Notes under the pieces: generated by a model
What the model was told of the DNA's origin: nothing
Seen by the model: the letters and a program-made list of their open reading frames with translations, nothing else
The model's database searches: none
Assembly: GCA_015222055.1 (NCBI GenBank)
Contig: JADFUR010000085.1
Coordinates: forward strand, 1 to 37,659
DNA: 37,659 nucleotides
Direction: 5' to 3'
DNA from: Bacteroidota bacterium
GTDB lineage: Bacteria; Bacteroidota; Bacteroidia; Bacteroidales; B39-G9
Shown here: piece after piece, positions 16,672 through 23,815 of the stretch
How the letters are laid out: every line of letters begins with the position of its first letter
Numbering within the stretch: position 1 is the stretch's first letter
Translations under genes and position numbers: made by a program

Positions 16672-18360
16672 ATGAAAAAAATATTTTATTTAATTTTTTT
16701 CACTTTTTCATTATTAATGAATAGTGAATTAAATGCATGTACTAATTTTTTAATTACAAAAGGAGCAAGTACTGATGGTTCAACAATGATAACTTACGCA
16801 GCAGATTCTCACACTTTATTTGGTGAGTTATATTTTACTCCAGCTGCTGATTATTCTGAAGGAGCTATGTATGATGTTTATGAGTGGGATACAGGAAAGT
16901 TTTTAGGAAAAATTCCTCAAGTAAGCCACACTTATTCAGTAGTTGGAAATATGAATGAATATCAAGTTGCAGTTGGAGAAACAACCTATGGAGGAATTAA
17001 GCAACTTCATCATCAGCCAAACGCTCTTATTGATTATGGCTCTTTAATGTATCTTGCTTTACAAAGAGCCAAAACTGCACGCGAGGCGATTAAAGTTATG
17101 ACTGAATTAGTTGCAGAGTTTGGATATTATAGTGAGGGAGAATCTTTTTCTATTTCTGACCCTAACGAAGTTTGGGTAGTAGATATGATAGGAAAAGGTG
17201 ATGGCCAAAAAGGTGCTGTTTGGGTTGCTCGTCTAGTTCCTGATGGTTATGTATGTGCTCATGCTAATCAGGCAAGAATTACAACTTTCCCATTTCAAAA
17301 AGTAAATGATTTTACATCCAAAACTCAAAATACTTATAATTCAGCTGATGTAATTTCTTTTGCTAGAGGAAAAGAGCTTTTTAAAGGAAAAGATAAAGAC
17401 TTTAGTTTTTCTGATACTTATGCTCCTGTAGATTTTGGTGCAGCTCGTTTTTGCGAAATTAGAGTATGGGCTATGTTTAGAGCCGTTAACAGCAAAATGG
17501 ATAAGTATTTTGATTATGCTAAAGGAATTGTAAAAAAAGGTAAAAATGGTTATGCAACAAACAGAATGCCATTGTGGATTAAGCCAGATAAAAAAGTTTC
17601 TGTTCATGACGTTATGAATCTTATGCGCGATCACCTTGAAGGTTCTGAATTAGATATGACAAAAGACATTGGTGCAGGACCTTATGGTTTACCATATCGT
17701 TGGAGAGGTTTAACATGGAAAGTTGACGATGTTCAGTATTGTAACGAAAGAGCAACTGCTACACAACAAACAGGATTTTCTTTTGTTGCTCAATCGCGTT
17801 CATGGTTGCCAAATCCAATTGGAGGTATTTTTTGGTTTAGTGTTGACGATGCTGCTAGTAGCGTTTACACCCCTATGTATTGTGGTATGACAAGAATTCC
17901 TGAAACCTATGCAGTTGGAAACGGAAATATGTTGAAATTTTCTGAGAATTCAGCTTTTTGGGTATTTAATCAAGTTGCAAATTTTGCTTATTTAAAATAT
18001 AATGTCATAATGAAAGATGTTAGAAAAAAGCAAAATCTGTTGGAAACAAAATATATTGCATATACTCCTGCAATTGATAAAGCAGCTGTTGAACTTTATA
18101 ATTCTAATAAAGAACTTGCTTGTGAGTTTATTACTGATTATTCTGTAACACAAGGCAATAATACTGTTAAGGAATGGAAAGAATTTTACCAATTTTTATT
18201 TTTAAAATATAAAGATGGTAATGAGATGAAGGAAGAAAACGGTGTTTTTAAAACAAATGGATCAGGACAAGCTGCTGGACCTAACCAACCAGGTTATCCT
18301 GAATGGTGGTATCGCGAAATTATTAAACAAACAGGTGATCAATTTAAAGTTATTGAGTAA
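16672..18360 (+). CDS. Exported C69-family dipeptidase
   Basis: N-terminal-nucleophile dipeptidase family (PepD-like). The signal peptide ends LNA directly before C23 in ACTNFLITKGASTDGS, so signal cleavage would expose Cys23 as the catalytic N-terminal nucleophile. The same residue also fits a lipobox (LNAC), but the family chemistry favours a free Cys. Further family segments are VAVGETTYGG, EGESFSISDPNEVWVVDMIGKG and RVPDG/CAHANQARITTFPF-like stretches. At 562 aa it is typical for Bacteroidota members. Single gene, ended by a terminator at 18567-18606 beyond a palindromic element. Likely role: periplasmic dipeptide hydrolysis. Confidence 0.9.
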   Translation: MKKIFYLIFFTFSLLMNSELNACTNFLITKGASTDGSTMITYAADSHTLFGELYFTPAADYSEGAMYDVYEWDTGKFLGKIPQVSHTYSVVGNMNEYQVAVGETTYGGIKQLHHQPNALIDYGSLMYLALQRAKTAREAIKVMTELVAEFGYYSEGESFSISDPNEVWVVDMIGKGDGQKGAVWVARLVPDGYVCAHANQARITTFPFQKVNDFTSKTQNTYNSADVISFARGKELFKGKDKDFSFSDTYAPVDFGAARFCEIRVWAMFRAVNSKMDKYFDYAKGIVKKGKNGYATNRMPLWIKPDKKVSVHDVMNLMRDHLEGSELDMTKDIGAGPYGLPYRWRGLTWKVDDVQYCNERATATQQTGFSFVAQSRSWLPNPIGGIFWFSVDDAASSVYTPMYCGMTRIPETYAVGNGNMLKFSENSAFWVFNQVANFAYLKYNVIMKDVRKKQNLLETKYIAYTPAIDKAAVELYNSNKELACEFITDYSVTQGNNTVKEWKEFYQFLFLKYKDGNEMKEENGVFKTNGSGQAAGPNQPGYPEWWYREIIKQTGDQFKVIE

Positions 18361-18413
18361 GTTTGTATAAAGTTTGTTCACGATTTTTATGATAAATTTT
18401 TAAATCAGTGAGA

Positions 18414-18554
18414 CTATGATTTTGATTACAAAATCATATAGCCGAACTGATCCCGAGCGGTAGTCGAGGGATCTCAATGGTTATATTCCCCGCACCTTGG
18501 TGCGTATGTAAATTAAAATATTCCATTGAGATACCTCGTCAGCTTGCTGCGAGG
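18414..18554. repeat. Compound palindromic (REP/BIME-like) element
   Basis: Five nested or adjacent inverted repeats in 140 bp: TATGATTTTG/CAAAATCATA (18415-18438); GATCCC/GGGATC (18449-18473); ATCTCAATGG (18471-18480) with CCATTGAGAT (18523-18532); inside that CGCACC-TT-GGTGCG (18491-18504); and CCTCG.CAGC/GCTGCGAGG (18534-18554). GC content is clearly above the surroundings. Looks like a dispersed intergenic palindrome family rather than a gene-specific element. Confidence 0.7.
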
Positions 18555-18566
18555 AGTTTCATTAAC

Positions 18567-18606
18567 AAAAAAGCACATAATTTATATAAAAACTGTGTGC
18601 TTTTTT
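18567..18606 (+). terminator. Terminator after the C69 peptidase region
   Basis: AAAAAAGCACA (18567-18577) pairs with TGTGCTTTTTT (18596-18606), an 11-bp stem with an 18-nt loop and a T-run. It lies about 200 bp past the stop, after the palindromic element. Confidence 0.75.
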
Positions 18607-18791
18607 CAATTTTTTATTGTTAATAAAACAATCATTTTTTATTTTATTTATTTAAAATCAAGAAGTTGAAAATATTTTTTGTTTGTTAATAATAAGGCTA
18701 ATTAATTGCAAAAAAATTATTACATATCAAAAATATTTTGTAATATTGCGGTCTGAAAAAAAATTGAAAATAATTCAAAATATCATACAGG

Positions 18792-19139
18792 ATGGATTTA
18801 ATGAAAGTTGTTGAGAACGAGTTTGCAGTAGCAAATGATTTACCTAATTTTAAAAGTGGCGATACAATAACAGTTCACTATAAAATTAAAGAGGGTAGCA
18901 AAGAAAGAATACAGCAATATAGAGGTGTTGTTATTCAACGTAAAGGCGATAAAGTATCAGGAACATTTACAGTACGCAAAATATCTGGCAACGTAGGTGT
19001 TGAAAGAATATTTCCTATTTGCTCACCTTTAATTGATAAGATTGAAATTAATAAAATTGGTAAAGTACGTAGATCAAAAATATTTTATATACGTAAATTA
19101 ACAGGTAAAAAAGCAAGAATTAAAGAAAAAAGATATTAA
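18792..19139 (+). CDS. rplS: 50S ribosomal protein L19
   Basis: 115 aa, full length. Family motifs: NLP[17 protein letters not shown], [43 protein letters not shown], and the C-terminal [22 protein letters not shown]. It sits near the 30S/50S interface in the large subunit. Start ATG 18792 gives the usual MDL- opening; Met4 is a less likely alternative. It stands apart from the trmD-rplS group seen in other phyla. TAATATTG at 18741-18748 is a one-mismatch -7 box. A strong terminator follows. Confidence 0.98.
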   Translation: MDLMKVVENEFAVANDLPNFKSGDTITVHYKIKEGSKERIQQYRGVVIQRKGDKVSGTFTVRKISGNVGVERIFPICSPLIDKIEINKIGKVRRSKIFYIRKLTGKKARIKEKRY

Positions 19140-19157
19140 TCAAAAATATAAATTAAC

Positions 19158-19195
19158 AAAAAAGGGTGTCGTAAATTTTACGACACCCTTTTTTT
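19158..19195 (+). terminator. Terminator after rplS
   Basis: Strong hairpin: AAAAAAGGGTGTCGTA (19158-19173) pairs with TACGACACCCTTTTTT (19179-19194) around a short AT loop, followed by more T. Confidence 0.95.
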
Positions 19196-19726
19196 GTTTT
19201 AAGCAAAGTCTACAAGCCGATGAACCTAAAAGATTTGCTCTTTCAGATTTGTAATTAGAAAGTTCTGGAAAAAAATTATTCATTGTCTGTAGTACTTAAC
19301 AACGTTTTTTTATGCTTTTTTTAGAAGTTTTAATGTTTGTCAACTGATGGACTATGAAAAGTCAAAAAAAACCGATTTTTGTTTATACCTGTCATTAGCA
19401 ACGGCATTTATGCCGTTGAAACGAAAATGTAAATTAAACCGGCTTTAGCCGAAAATAATTTTGGGTTAAAACCCAATAAAACCCAATAATACCCACAACA
19501 GTATACAACGACATGAATGTCGTTGCTAATTATTTTTGAAAAAATTATCTGTTGACCGACACAAGCTTTCGTCTCGCCTATCGCCCCATCGCCCAAGTCT
19601 CAAAAAACTTTTTGTCTTTCTCTTATAACTTTTAATAATCTCATATTAAAATTATTATTAAACACAATTCTTTTATTATTTAGATTAGAAACATGTACAA
19701 CAGATAATCCTAGTGTTTCTATAGAA
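19196..19726. other. Intergenic region with palindromes and a degraded gene start
   Basis: No intact gene. It holds the compound palindrome at 19394-19530, a CGCCCCATC/CCCAAGTC-type motif at 19579-19600 that recurs near 20097-20124, and, from about 19620, an open stretch in frame with the following delta-60 fragment. That stretch reads like a worn lipoprotein signal (LILKLLLNTILLLFRLETC) but has no ATG. Confidence 0.5.
19394..19530. repeat. Compound palindromic element with 10-bp terminal inverted repeats
   Basis: Outer arms ATTAGCAACG (19394-19403) and CGTTGCTAAT (19521-19530) are perfect inverted repeats. Inside are four hairpins, each with a 2-nt loop: AACGGCAT/ATGCCGTT (19400-19417), CGGCT/AGCCG (19440-19451), TTGGGTT/AACCCAA (19461-19476) and CAACGACAT/ATGTCGTTG (19506-19525). 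No coding potential. Looks like a small non-autonomous or REP-type element. Confidence 0.75.
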
Positions 19727-20026
19727 TTGGATAAAACTTTTGGCGGCAGTTATAGTGATATGGCTAATTCTATTATACAAACTACTGATGGCAAATATAT
19801 GGTTGCCGGTTACACTTACTCAAAAGGAGCAGGGGGAGATGATTTTTGGGTAATAAAACTTGATGAAAACGGCAATAAAATATGGGACAGGACTTTTGGT
19901 GGTGATAATTGGGATATAGCTAAGTCAATTATCCAAACCACAGATGGCGGATATGCAGTTGTAGGTTGTACGAAATCAAAAGGAGAAGGAGGTTGGGATT
20001 GTTGGGTAATTAAATTTAAGGAATAA
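19727..20026 (+). pseudogene. Fragment of a delta-60-repeat/T9SS-type surface protein
   Basis: About 99 codons encode two units of the repeat DKTFGG-x-YSDMANSIIQTTDGKYMVAGYTYSKG / WDRTFGGDNWDIAKSIIQTTDGGYAVVGCT, each ending FWVIKL or CWVIKF. In Bacteroidota these units usually occur many times in large exported proteins with a C-terminal sorting domain. Here only two remain, there is no ATG (first possible start TTG at 19727), no intact signal peptide, and no sorting domain before the stop. I read it as a remnant. It is flanked by palindromic elements on both sides (19394-19530 and 20061-20083). Confidence 0.6.
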
Positions 20027-20060
20027 TACAATTATTGAAGAAATTGAAACCAAATTTATA

Positions 20061-20083
20061 CTTTCGGATTAAAAATCCGAAAG
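20061..20083. repeat. Dispersed palindrome, copy 1 (CTTTCGGATT arms)
   Basis: Arms CTTTCGGATT and AATCCGAAAG, 3-nt spacer AAA, followed by AGCGG. The same arms recur at 29272-29294. No T-run, so not a standard terminator, although it sits between two convergent reading frames. Confidence 0.75.
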
Positions 20084-20131
20084 AGCGGTGTTTGACTTGT
20101 CTCCCCATCTCCAAGTCGCCCCATGGCAAAC

Positions 20132-21049
20132 CTACTTAATAAGAGTCGATTTCGGTTTTTCGTTTTGGTAAGTTTCTATTAAAATTGCACGTTGTACATT
20201 ATCATCATAGTTCAGTATCCATTTATTATTATTTAATAGATTTTTGTAAGCAATACTACCAATATATTTGCTTCTCGACAAACTTATTACAACACCTTGA
20301 AGTGACCAACGGTAAAATTCGTATTCATAGTCTGAGTTTTCTGTCCATTTTTTCATTGGACTATATTCAGGATTAAAGTGCAGCTTATTATTTACAATTT
20401 TAATAATATCTTTAATTTTATTATCAGAAATATTTTGACGTTCAATTGAATATATTATGTTATAACCAATAATTTTAATTTTTATATCAGGGTTTTCAAT
20501 AAGCTCACAATCTTCAATAGTATATTTTTTATAATTATAAATTCCTTTTGTCTTTAAAATAGTTCTCTCAATTTTATCGCCAATAGTAAAACCTGACATC
20601 AGAAAATTCACGTGTTTAAAATGATTTGTTTCAATAAAATGAATATTTTTGTTTTTTGAAGAACAAATTACAGGGAAATTAGCTTTATATAAAATAAGTT
20701 TTGGTTCATTATTTATATACTTTAAATCGTATCCAACATTATTCTCAATTATTGTGTCACCGGAAACATGGTAAGTCATATTATCGTCATATTTTCCTAT
20801 ATCAATTTTCATTTTGTAACGAATTGTTGAGTCTGATATAAAAATTGGAAATAATAAAGTGTCGTCAATCATTTTGTTTTGAGCTTTGTCATATTTTTTT
20901 GTCGACATGCTCGAATCATTTCTAAAAATTAAGTCATTGCTAATATACCAAGAGTTATTTTTAAAATATTTATAATTTTTTGTGTCGGTATTATTTTTAC
21001 ATGATAATGTGAAAATAATTATAGTTAATAAATAAATATATTTTTGCAT
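20132..21049 (-). CDS. Lipoprotein of unknown function
   Basis: The start at 21049 gives MQKYIYLLTIIIFTLSCKNN, a clean lipoprotein signal with Cys after LS. The upstream ATG at 21085 would add 12 charged residues before it and is less likely. The mature region (about 285 residues) is strand-rich, with many short polar and aromatic segments (YHVSGDTIIENNVGYDLKYIN; YEFYRWSLQGVVISLSRSKYIGSIAYK). I recognise no domain. It is a single gene, and its end faces the delta-60 remnant and palindrome. Function unknown. Confidence 0.72.
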   Translation of the reverse strand: MQKYIYLLTIIIFTLSCKNNTDTKNYKYFKNNSWYISNDLIFRNDSSMSTKKYDKAQNKMIDDTLLFPIFISDSTIRYKMKIDIGKYDDNMTYHVSGDTIIENNVGYDLKYINNEPKLILYKANFPVICSSKNKNIHFIETNHFKHVNFLMSGFTIGDKIERTILKTKGIYNYKKYTIEDCELIENPDIKIKIIGYNIIYSIERQNISDNKIKDIIKIVNNKLHFNPEYSPMKKWTENSDYEYEFYRWSLQGVVISLSRSKYIGSIAYKNLLNNNKWILNYDDNVQRAILIETYQNEKPKSTLIK

Positions 21050-21132
21050 TTGATGCGATTTTATTTTTTTTATTATATTTTGCAATATACAAAAATTGTA
21101 TTTAAAATTATTAACAAAAAAATCTAAATTTA

Positions 21133-21163
21133 TTTACAAGATTGCTTTTTTTAATTACCTTTG
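21133..21163 (+). promoter_or_regulatory. Promoter of tRNA-Arg
   Basis: TACCTTTG (21156-21163) is a perfect TAnnTTTG box. TTTA at 21133-21136 lies exactly 19 bp upstream in the -33 position (one mismatch to TTTG). A start site near 21170 would leave a short leader before the tRNA. Confidence 0.6.
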
Positions 21164-21176
21164 CAACACAAAAAAA

Positions 21177-21250
21177 GGCCCCGTAGCATAATTGGATAGT
21201 GCACCTGACTACGAATCAGGAGGTTGTGGATTCGAATTCCTCCGGGGTCA
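21177..21250 (+). tRNA. tRNA-Arg (anticodon ACG)
   Basis: Cloverleaf read by eye: acceptor GGCCCCG pairs with CGGGGTC (one G-U), D-arm GCATAATTGGATAGTGC, anticodon stem CCTGA/TCAGG with loop CTACGAA (anticodon ACG), T-loop TTCGAAT. The discriminator is A at 21250. CCA is not encoded (the next bases are CAAAG), so it must be added after 3' processing. A hairpin terminator follows directly. Confidence 0.95.
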
Positions 21251-21251
21251 C

Positions 21252-21287
21252 AAAGGCAAGTTAGGTTTTACTTAATTTGCCTTTTTT
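21252..21287 (+). terminator. Terminator after tRNA-Arg
   Basis: AAAGGCAA (21252-21259) pairs with TTGCCTTT (21277-21284), extended inward by further pairs including two G-U, with a 5-nt loop and a T-run. Confidence 0.9.
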
Positions 21288-21327
21288 GTTTTAAATATTA
21301 AACACATTTAAATAAAATTATTTCATC

Positions 21328-22002
21328 ATGAGCATCTCAAATAATATTAATCAAATTTTATCTCAAATTACTGATAATGTAAAACTTGTAGCTGTTTCAA
21401 AGACCAAACCTGTTGAAGATATTTTAGAAGCATATAATGGCGGTTATAGAATATTTGGTGAAAATAAAGTTCAAGAACTATCTAATAAATTTGAGGTATT
21501 ACCAAAAGATATTGAGTGGCACATGATTGGACATCTGCAATCAAACAAAGTAAAATTTATTGCCCCCTTTGTATCTTTAATTCATGCTGTTGATAATTAT
21601 AAGCTATTAAAAACAATTAATAAAGAAGCATTAAAAAATAACCGAATAATTAATTGCTTATTGCAAATTCATATCGCCAAAGAAGAAACAAAGTTTGGTT
21701 TTTCTTTAGATGAAGTAAGTCAAATGCTTGAAAAAGAAGAGGCTAGTAGTTTGACAAATGTAAATATTATAGGTGTGATGGGAATGGCAACTTTTACTGA
21801 CGATAATGATGTTGTTGGTTCTGAGTTTCAATATTTAGCAAATTGTCTTAAAGAGTTGAAAAGTAAATATTTTAATAATAAGCCTGATTTTAAAGAATTA
21901 TCAATGGGTATGTCAGGCGATTATAAAATTGCTGTTGAAAAAGGAAGCACAATTATTAGAGTAGGAAGTTCAATATTTGGCGGAAGAAGTTATCAAATAT
22001 AA
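21328..22002 (+). CDS. YggS/PLPBP family pyridoxal-phosphate homeostasis protein
   Basis: PLP-binding protein of the alanine-racemase-like barrel fold that buffers PLP and affects amino-acid pools in other bacteria. No enzyme activity is established for the family. Motifs: KLVAVSKTKP with PLP lysine K25, YRIFGENKVQEL, EWHMIGHLQSNK, GVMGMATF, LSMGMSGDY and the phosphate-binding STIIRVGSSIFGGR. At 224 aa it is full length. It lies directly downstream of tRNA-Arg but is separated from it by a terminator. Its stop is 8 bp from the end of the convergent HEAT-like gene. Confidence 0.93.
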   Translation: MSISNNINQILSQITDNVKLVAVSKTKPVEDILEAYNGGYRIFGENKVQELSNKFEVLPKDIEWHMIGHLQSNKVKFIAPFVSLIHAVDNYKLLKTINKEALKNNRIINCLLQIHIAKEETKFGFSLDEVSQMLEKEEASSLTNVNIIGVMGMATFTDDNDVVGSEFQYLANCLKELKSKYFNNKPDFKELSMGMSGDYKIAVEKGSTIIRVGSSIFGGRSYQI

Positions 22003-22010
22003 AATAAATT

Positions 22011-22547
22011 TTAAATTACTTCTTTATCTAAATTTATATCTTTCACAATTTTAACCAACTCATTTAGGAGCGTTTGTTTTTCATTATTTTTTTCAAGAAT
22101 AATACTATCTTTTAATTTTTTTAAGGCAATATTTTTTTCATTTTCATCAACAATTTCTTGCATATTTTCAATTACGGTAAATGCTTCTAATGCGATAAGA
22201 TATTCTGAAGTCAGGCATAAATCAATAAAAATATTTAAATATTTACTATAATCCAATCCAGATTCCCAACACGATGATATTAAAGTGTGCAAAATGTTAA
22301 AATATTTTTTATTTTTTATTGCTTTAATAATATGAGGAACAGCTTTTTTATCCTTTAAATCGTTTAGAAGATTAGTTATTGATTTCTTTATTTCTTCGTT
22401 ATTTGTATTGTTCAATAACAAAAGTAATTCAGGAATTATAGCCGTACTACCTTCTTTTCTGACTTCTTTTAAGGTACTTAATACTAACTCTGCATTGTCT
22501 GATTTAATCCCATTAATGAGCTCTGTAATTCTTTTTTTATCTTCCAT
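22011..22547 (-). CDS. HEAT-repeat-like helical protein
   Basis: About 178 aa, all-helical, no signal peptide. Consecutive helical pairs of about 35 residues (TALIPELLLLLNNTNNEEI-like, SITNLLNDLKDKKAVPHIIKAIKN, LTSEYLIALEAFTVIENM) give an armadillo/HEAT-type scaffold. I start at ATG 22547 (MEDKKRITELING) because the upstream ATG at 22571 adds a non-conserved-looking MQAKNQII. Such proteins usually bind other proteins; no partner is visible. Convergent with the YggS-type gene. Confidence 0.7.
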   Translation of the reverse strand: MEDKKRITELINGIKSDNAELVLSTLKEVRKEGSTAIIPELLLLLNNTNNEEIKKSITNLLNDLKDKKAVPHIIKAIKNKKYFNILHTLISSCWESGLDYSKYLNIFIDLCLTSEYLIALEAFTVIENMQEIVDENEKNIALKKLKDSIILEKNNEKQTLLNELVKIVKDINLDKEVI

Positions 22548-22718
22548 AATTATTTGATTTTTGGCTTGCAAAAATATAAAATAAACTTAAGAGTAAAAAG
22601 CCTAGAAAGTAAAAAAGTTCATAAACTTGAACAATGTAGCAATTTAGACACTTTGGTTAAATATTAATAAGATAATATTTGTTAACTGGTTGGTTAAAAG
22701 TCTGTTTTGTGTAATAAT

Positions 22719-23780
22719 TTACATTTGGTATATAGAACCGCCAATATTGTCATATGTGGCTCCTGTAACTGAAGATAAACAGTTTATTTGTTTTTCATAT
22801 CTTAAAACACCAAGAAAGGCAAATATTAAAGCTTCTTTAAAATCGATGATGTCATTATTTGGAATAATAATTTTGTTTTTCGATTTTAGTTTTATCAATT
22901 CTATTAGAAATTTATTGTAGGCTCCACCTCCAGTAATTAGAAGATTATTATTGGTTTTTTTATTTGTAATATTTGTAATTTGAAAAGATATGTGTTCGTA
23001 TATTGTTCTTAATTTATCTTCAATAGTTAAATCATATTTATCTATTATTGGAATAAAATTATTAACAAGCCATTCTTTTGCTAAGGATTTTGGAAACGGA
23101 TTGCTGTAAAAGTCAATATTGTTTAATTCATTAAGTAATATTTTATTTACATTTCCTTTTTTTGCTGTTTCGCCGTTTTTATCAAAAGTTTTGTTAATGC
23201 TATTTACCAAAAAATTTATAATTATATTGACGGGGCAAATATCAAAAGCAATTCGTTTTTTGTTTTCATTAAATGATATGTTTGCAAAGCCCCCAAGATT
23301 TAAACAAAAGTCAAATTCGGGAAAAAGAAATTTGTCGCCAATAGGAACCAAAGGAGCTCCCTGACCACCCATTGCAACATCAAGAGATCGAAAATCACTA
23401 ATGGTAGTTATTCGTGTTGTTGCAGCAATAGCAGAACCCGCTCCTAATTGAAAAGTGATGTTTTTTTTAGGTTGATGAAAAATAGTATGACCATGAGATG
23501 ATATAAAATTAACTTTTTGTATTTTATTTTTATTTATAAATGCATTAATACTACTGCCTAAAAATTGACCATAATTTGTGTGAAGTTCAACAAAATTAAA
23601 AGCATTTAAGATGTTGGCTGATTGTAGCTTCTCTCTCCAAATTTTTGTATATGGAATAGTTTCTGCTTTAATGATGTTGTAATTCCATTTTTGAGATACG
23701 AACTCAAAATTACATAAAGCAATGTCTAAACCATCAAGAGAAGTGCCAGACATAACGCCAATAGCTGAAAATTTTTTCAT
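22719..23780 (-). CDS. anmK: Anhydro-N-acetylmuramic acid kinase
   Basis: Phosphorylates and opens 1,6-anhydro-MurNAc released by murein turnover, feeding it back to MurNAc-6-P. Motifs in order: GVMSGTSLDGLDIALCNF (ATP phosphate loop), SSHGHTIFHQP, FQLGAGSAIAA, SDFRSLDVAMGGQGAPLVPIGD, CLNLGGFANISF and LLITGGGAYNKFL. At 353 aa it is full length. It lies 35 bp downstream of an M23 peptidase gene on the same strand, so cell-wall cleavage and fragment recycling are probably cotranscribed. Confidence 0.95.
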   Translation of the reverse strand: MKKFSAIGVMSGTSLDGLDIALCNFEFVSQKWNYNIIKAETIPYTKIWREKLQSANILNAFNFVELHTNYGQFLGSSINAFINKNKIQKVNFISSHGHTIFHQPKKNITFQLGAGSAIAATTRITTISDFRSLDVAMGGQGAPLVPIGDKFLFPEFDFCLNLGGFANISFNENKKRIAFDICPVNIIINFLVNSINKTFDKNGETAKKGNVNKILLNELNNIDFYSNPFPKSLAKEWLVNNFIPIIDKYDLTIEDKLRTIYEHISFQITNITNKKTNNNLLITGGGAYNKFLIELIKLKSKNKIIIPNNDIIDFKEALIFAFLGVLRYEKQINCLSSVTGATYDNIGGSIYQM

Positions 23781-23815
23781 ATATTTTTATTTTGTCATTT
23801 TTTAATTTCTAAACC

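Noticed and set aside
22690-22920. Plus-strand open frame of 76 codons
   Set aside because: Lies mostly inside anmK on the opposite strand, has no family motif and no promoter.
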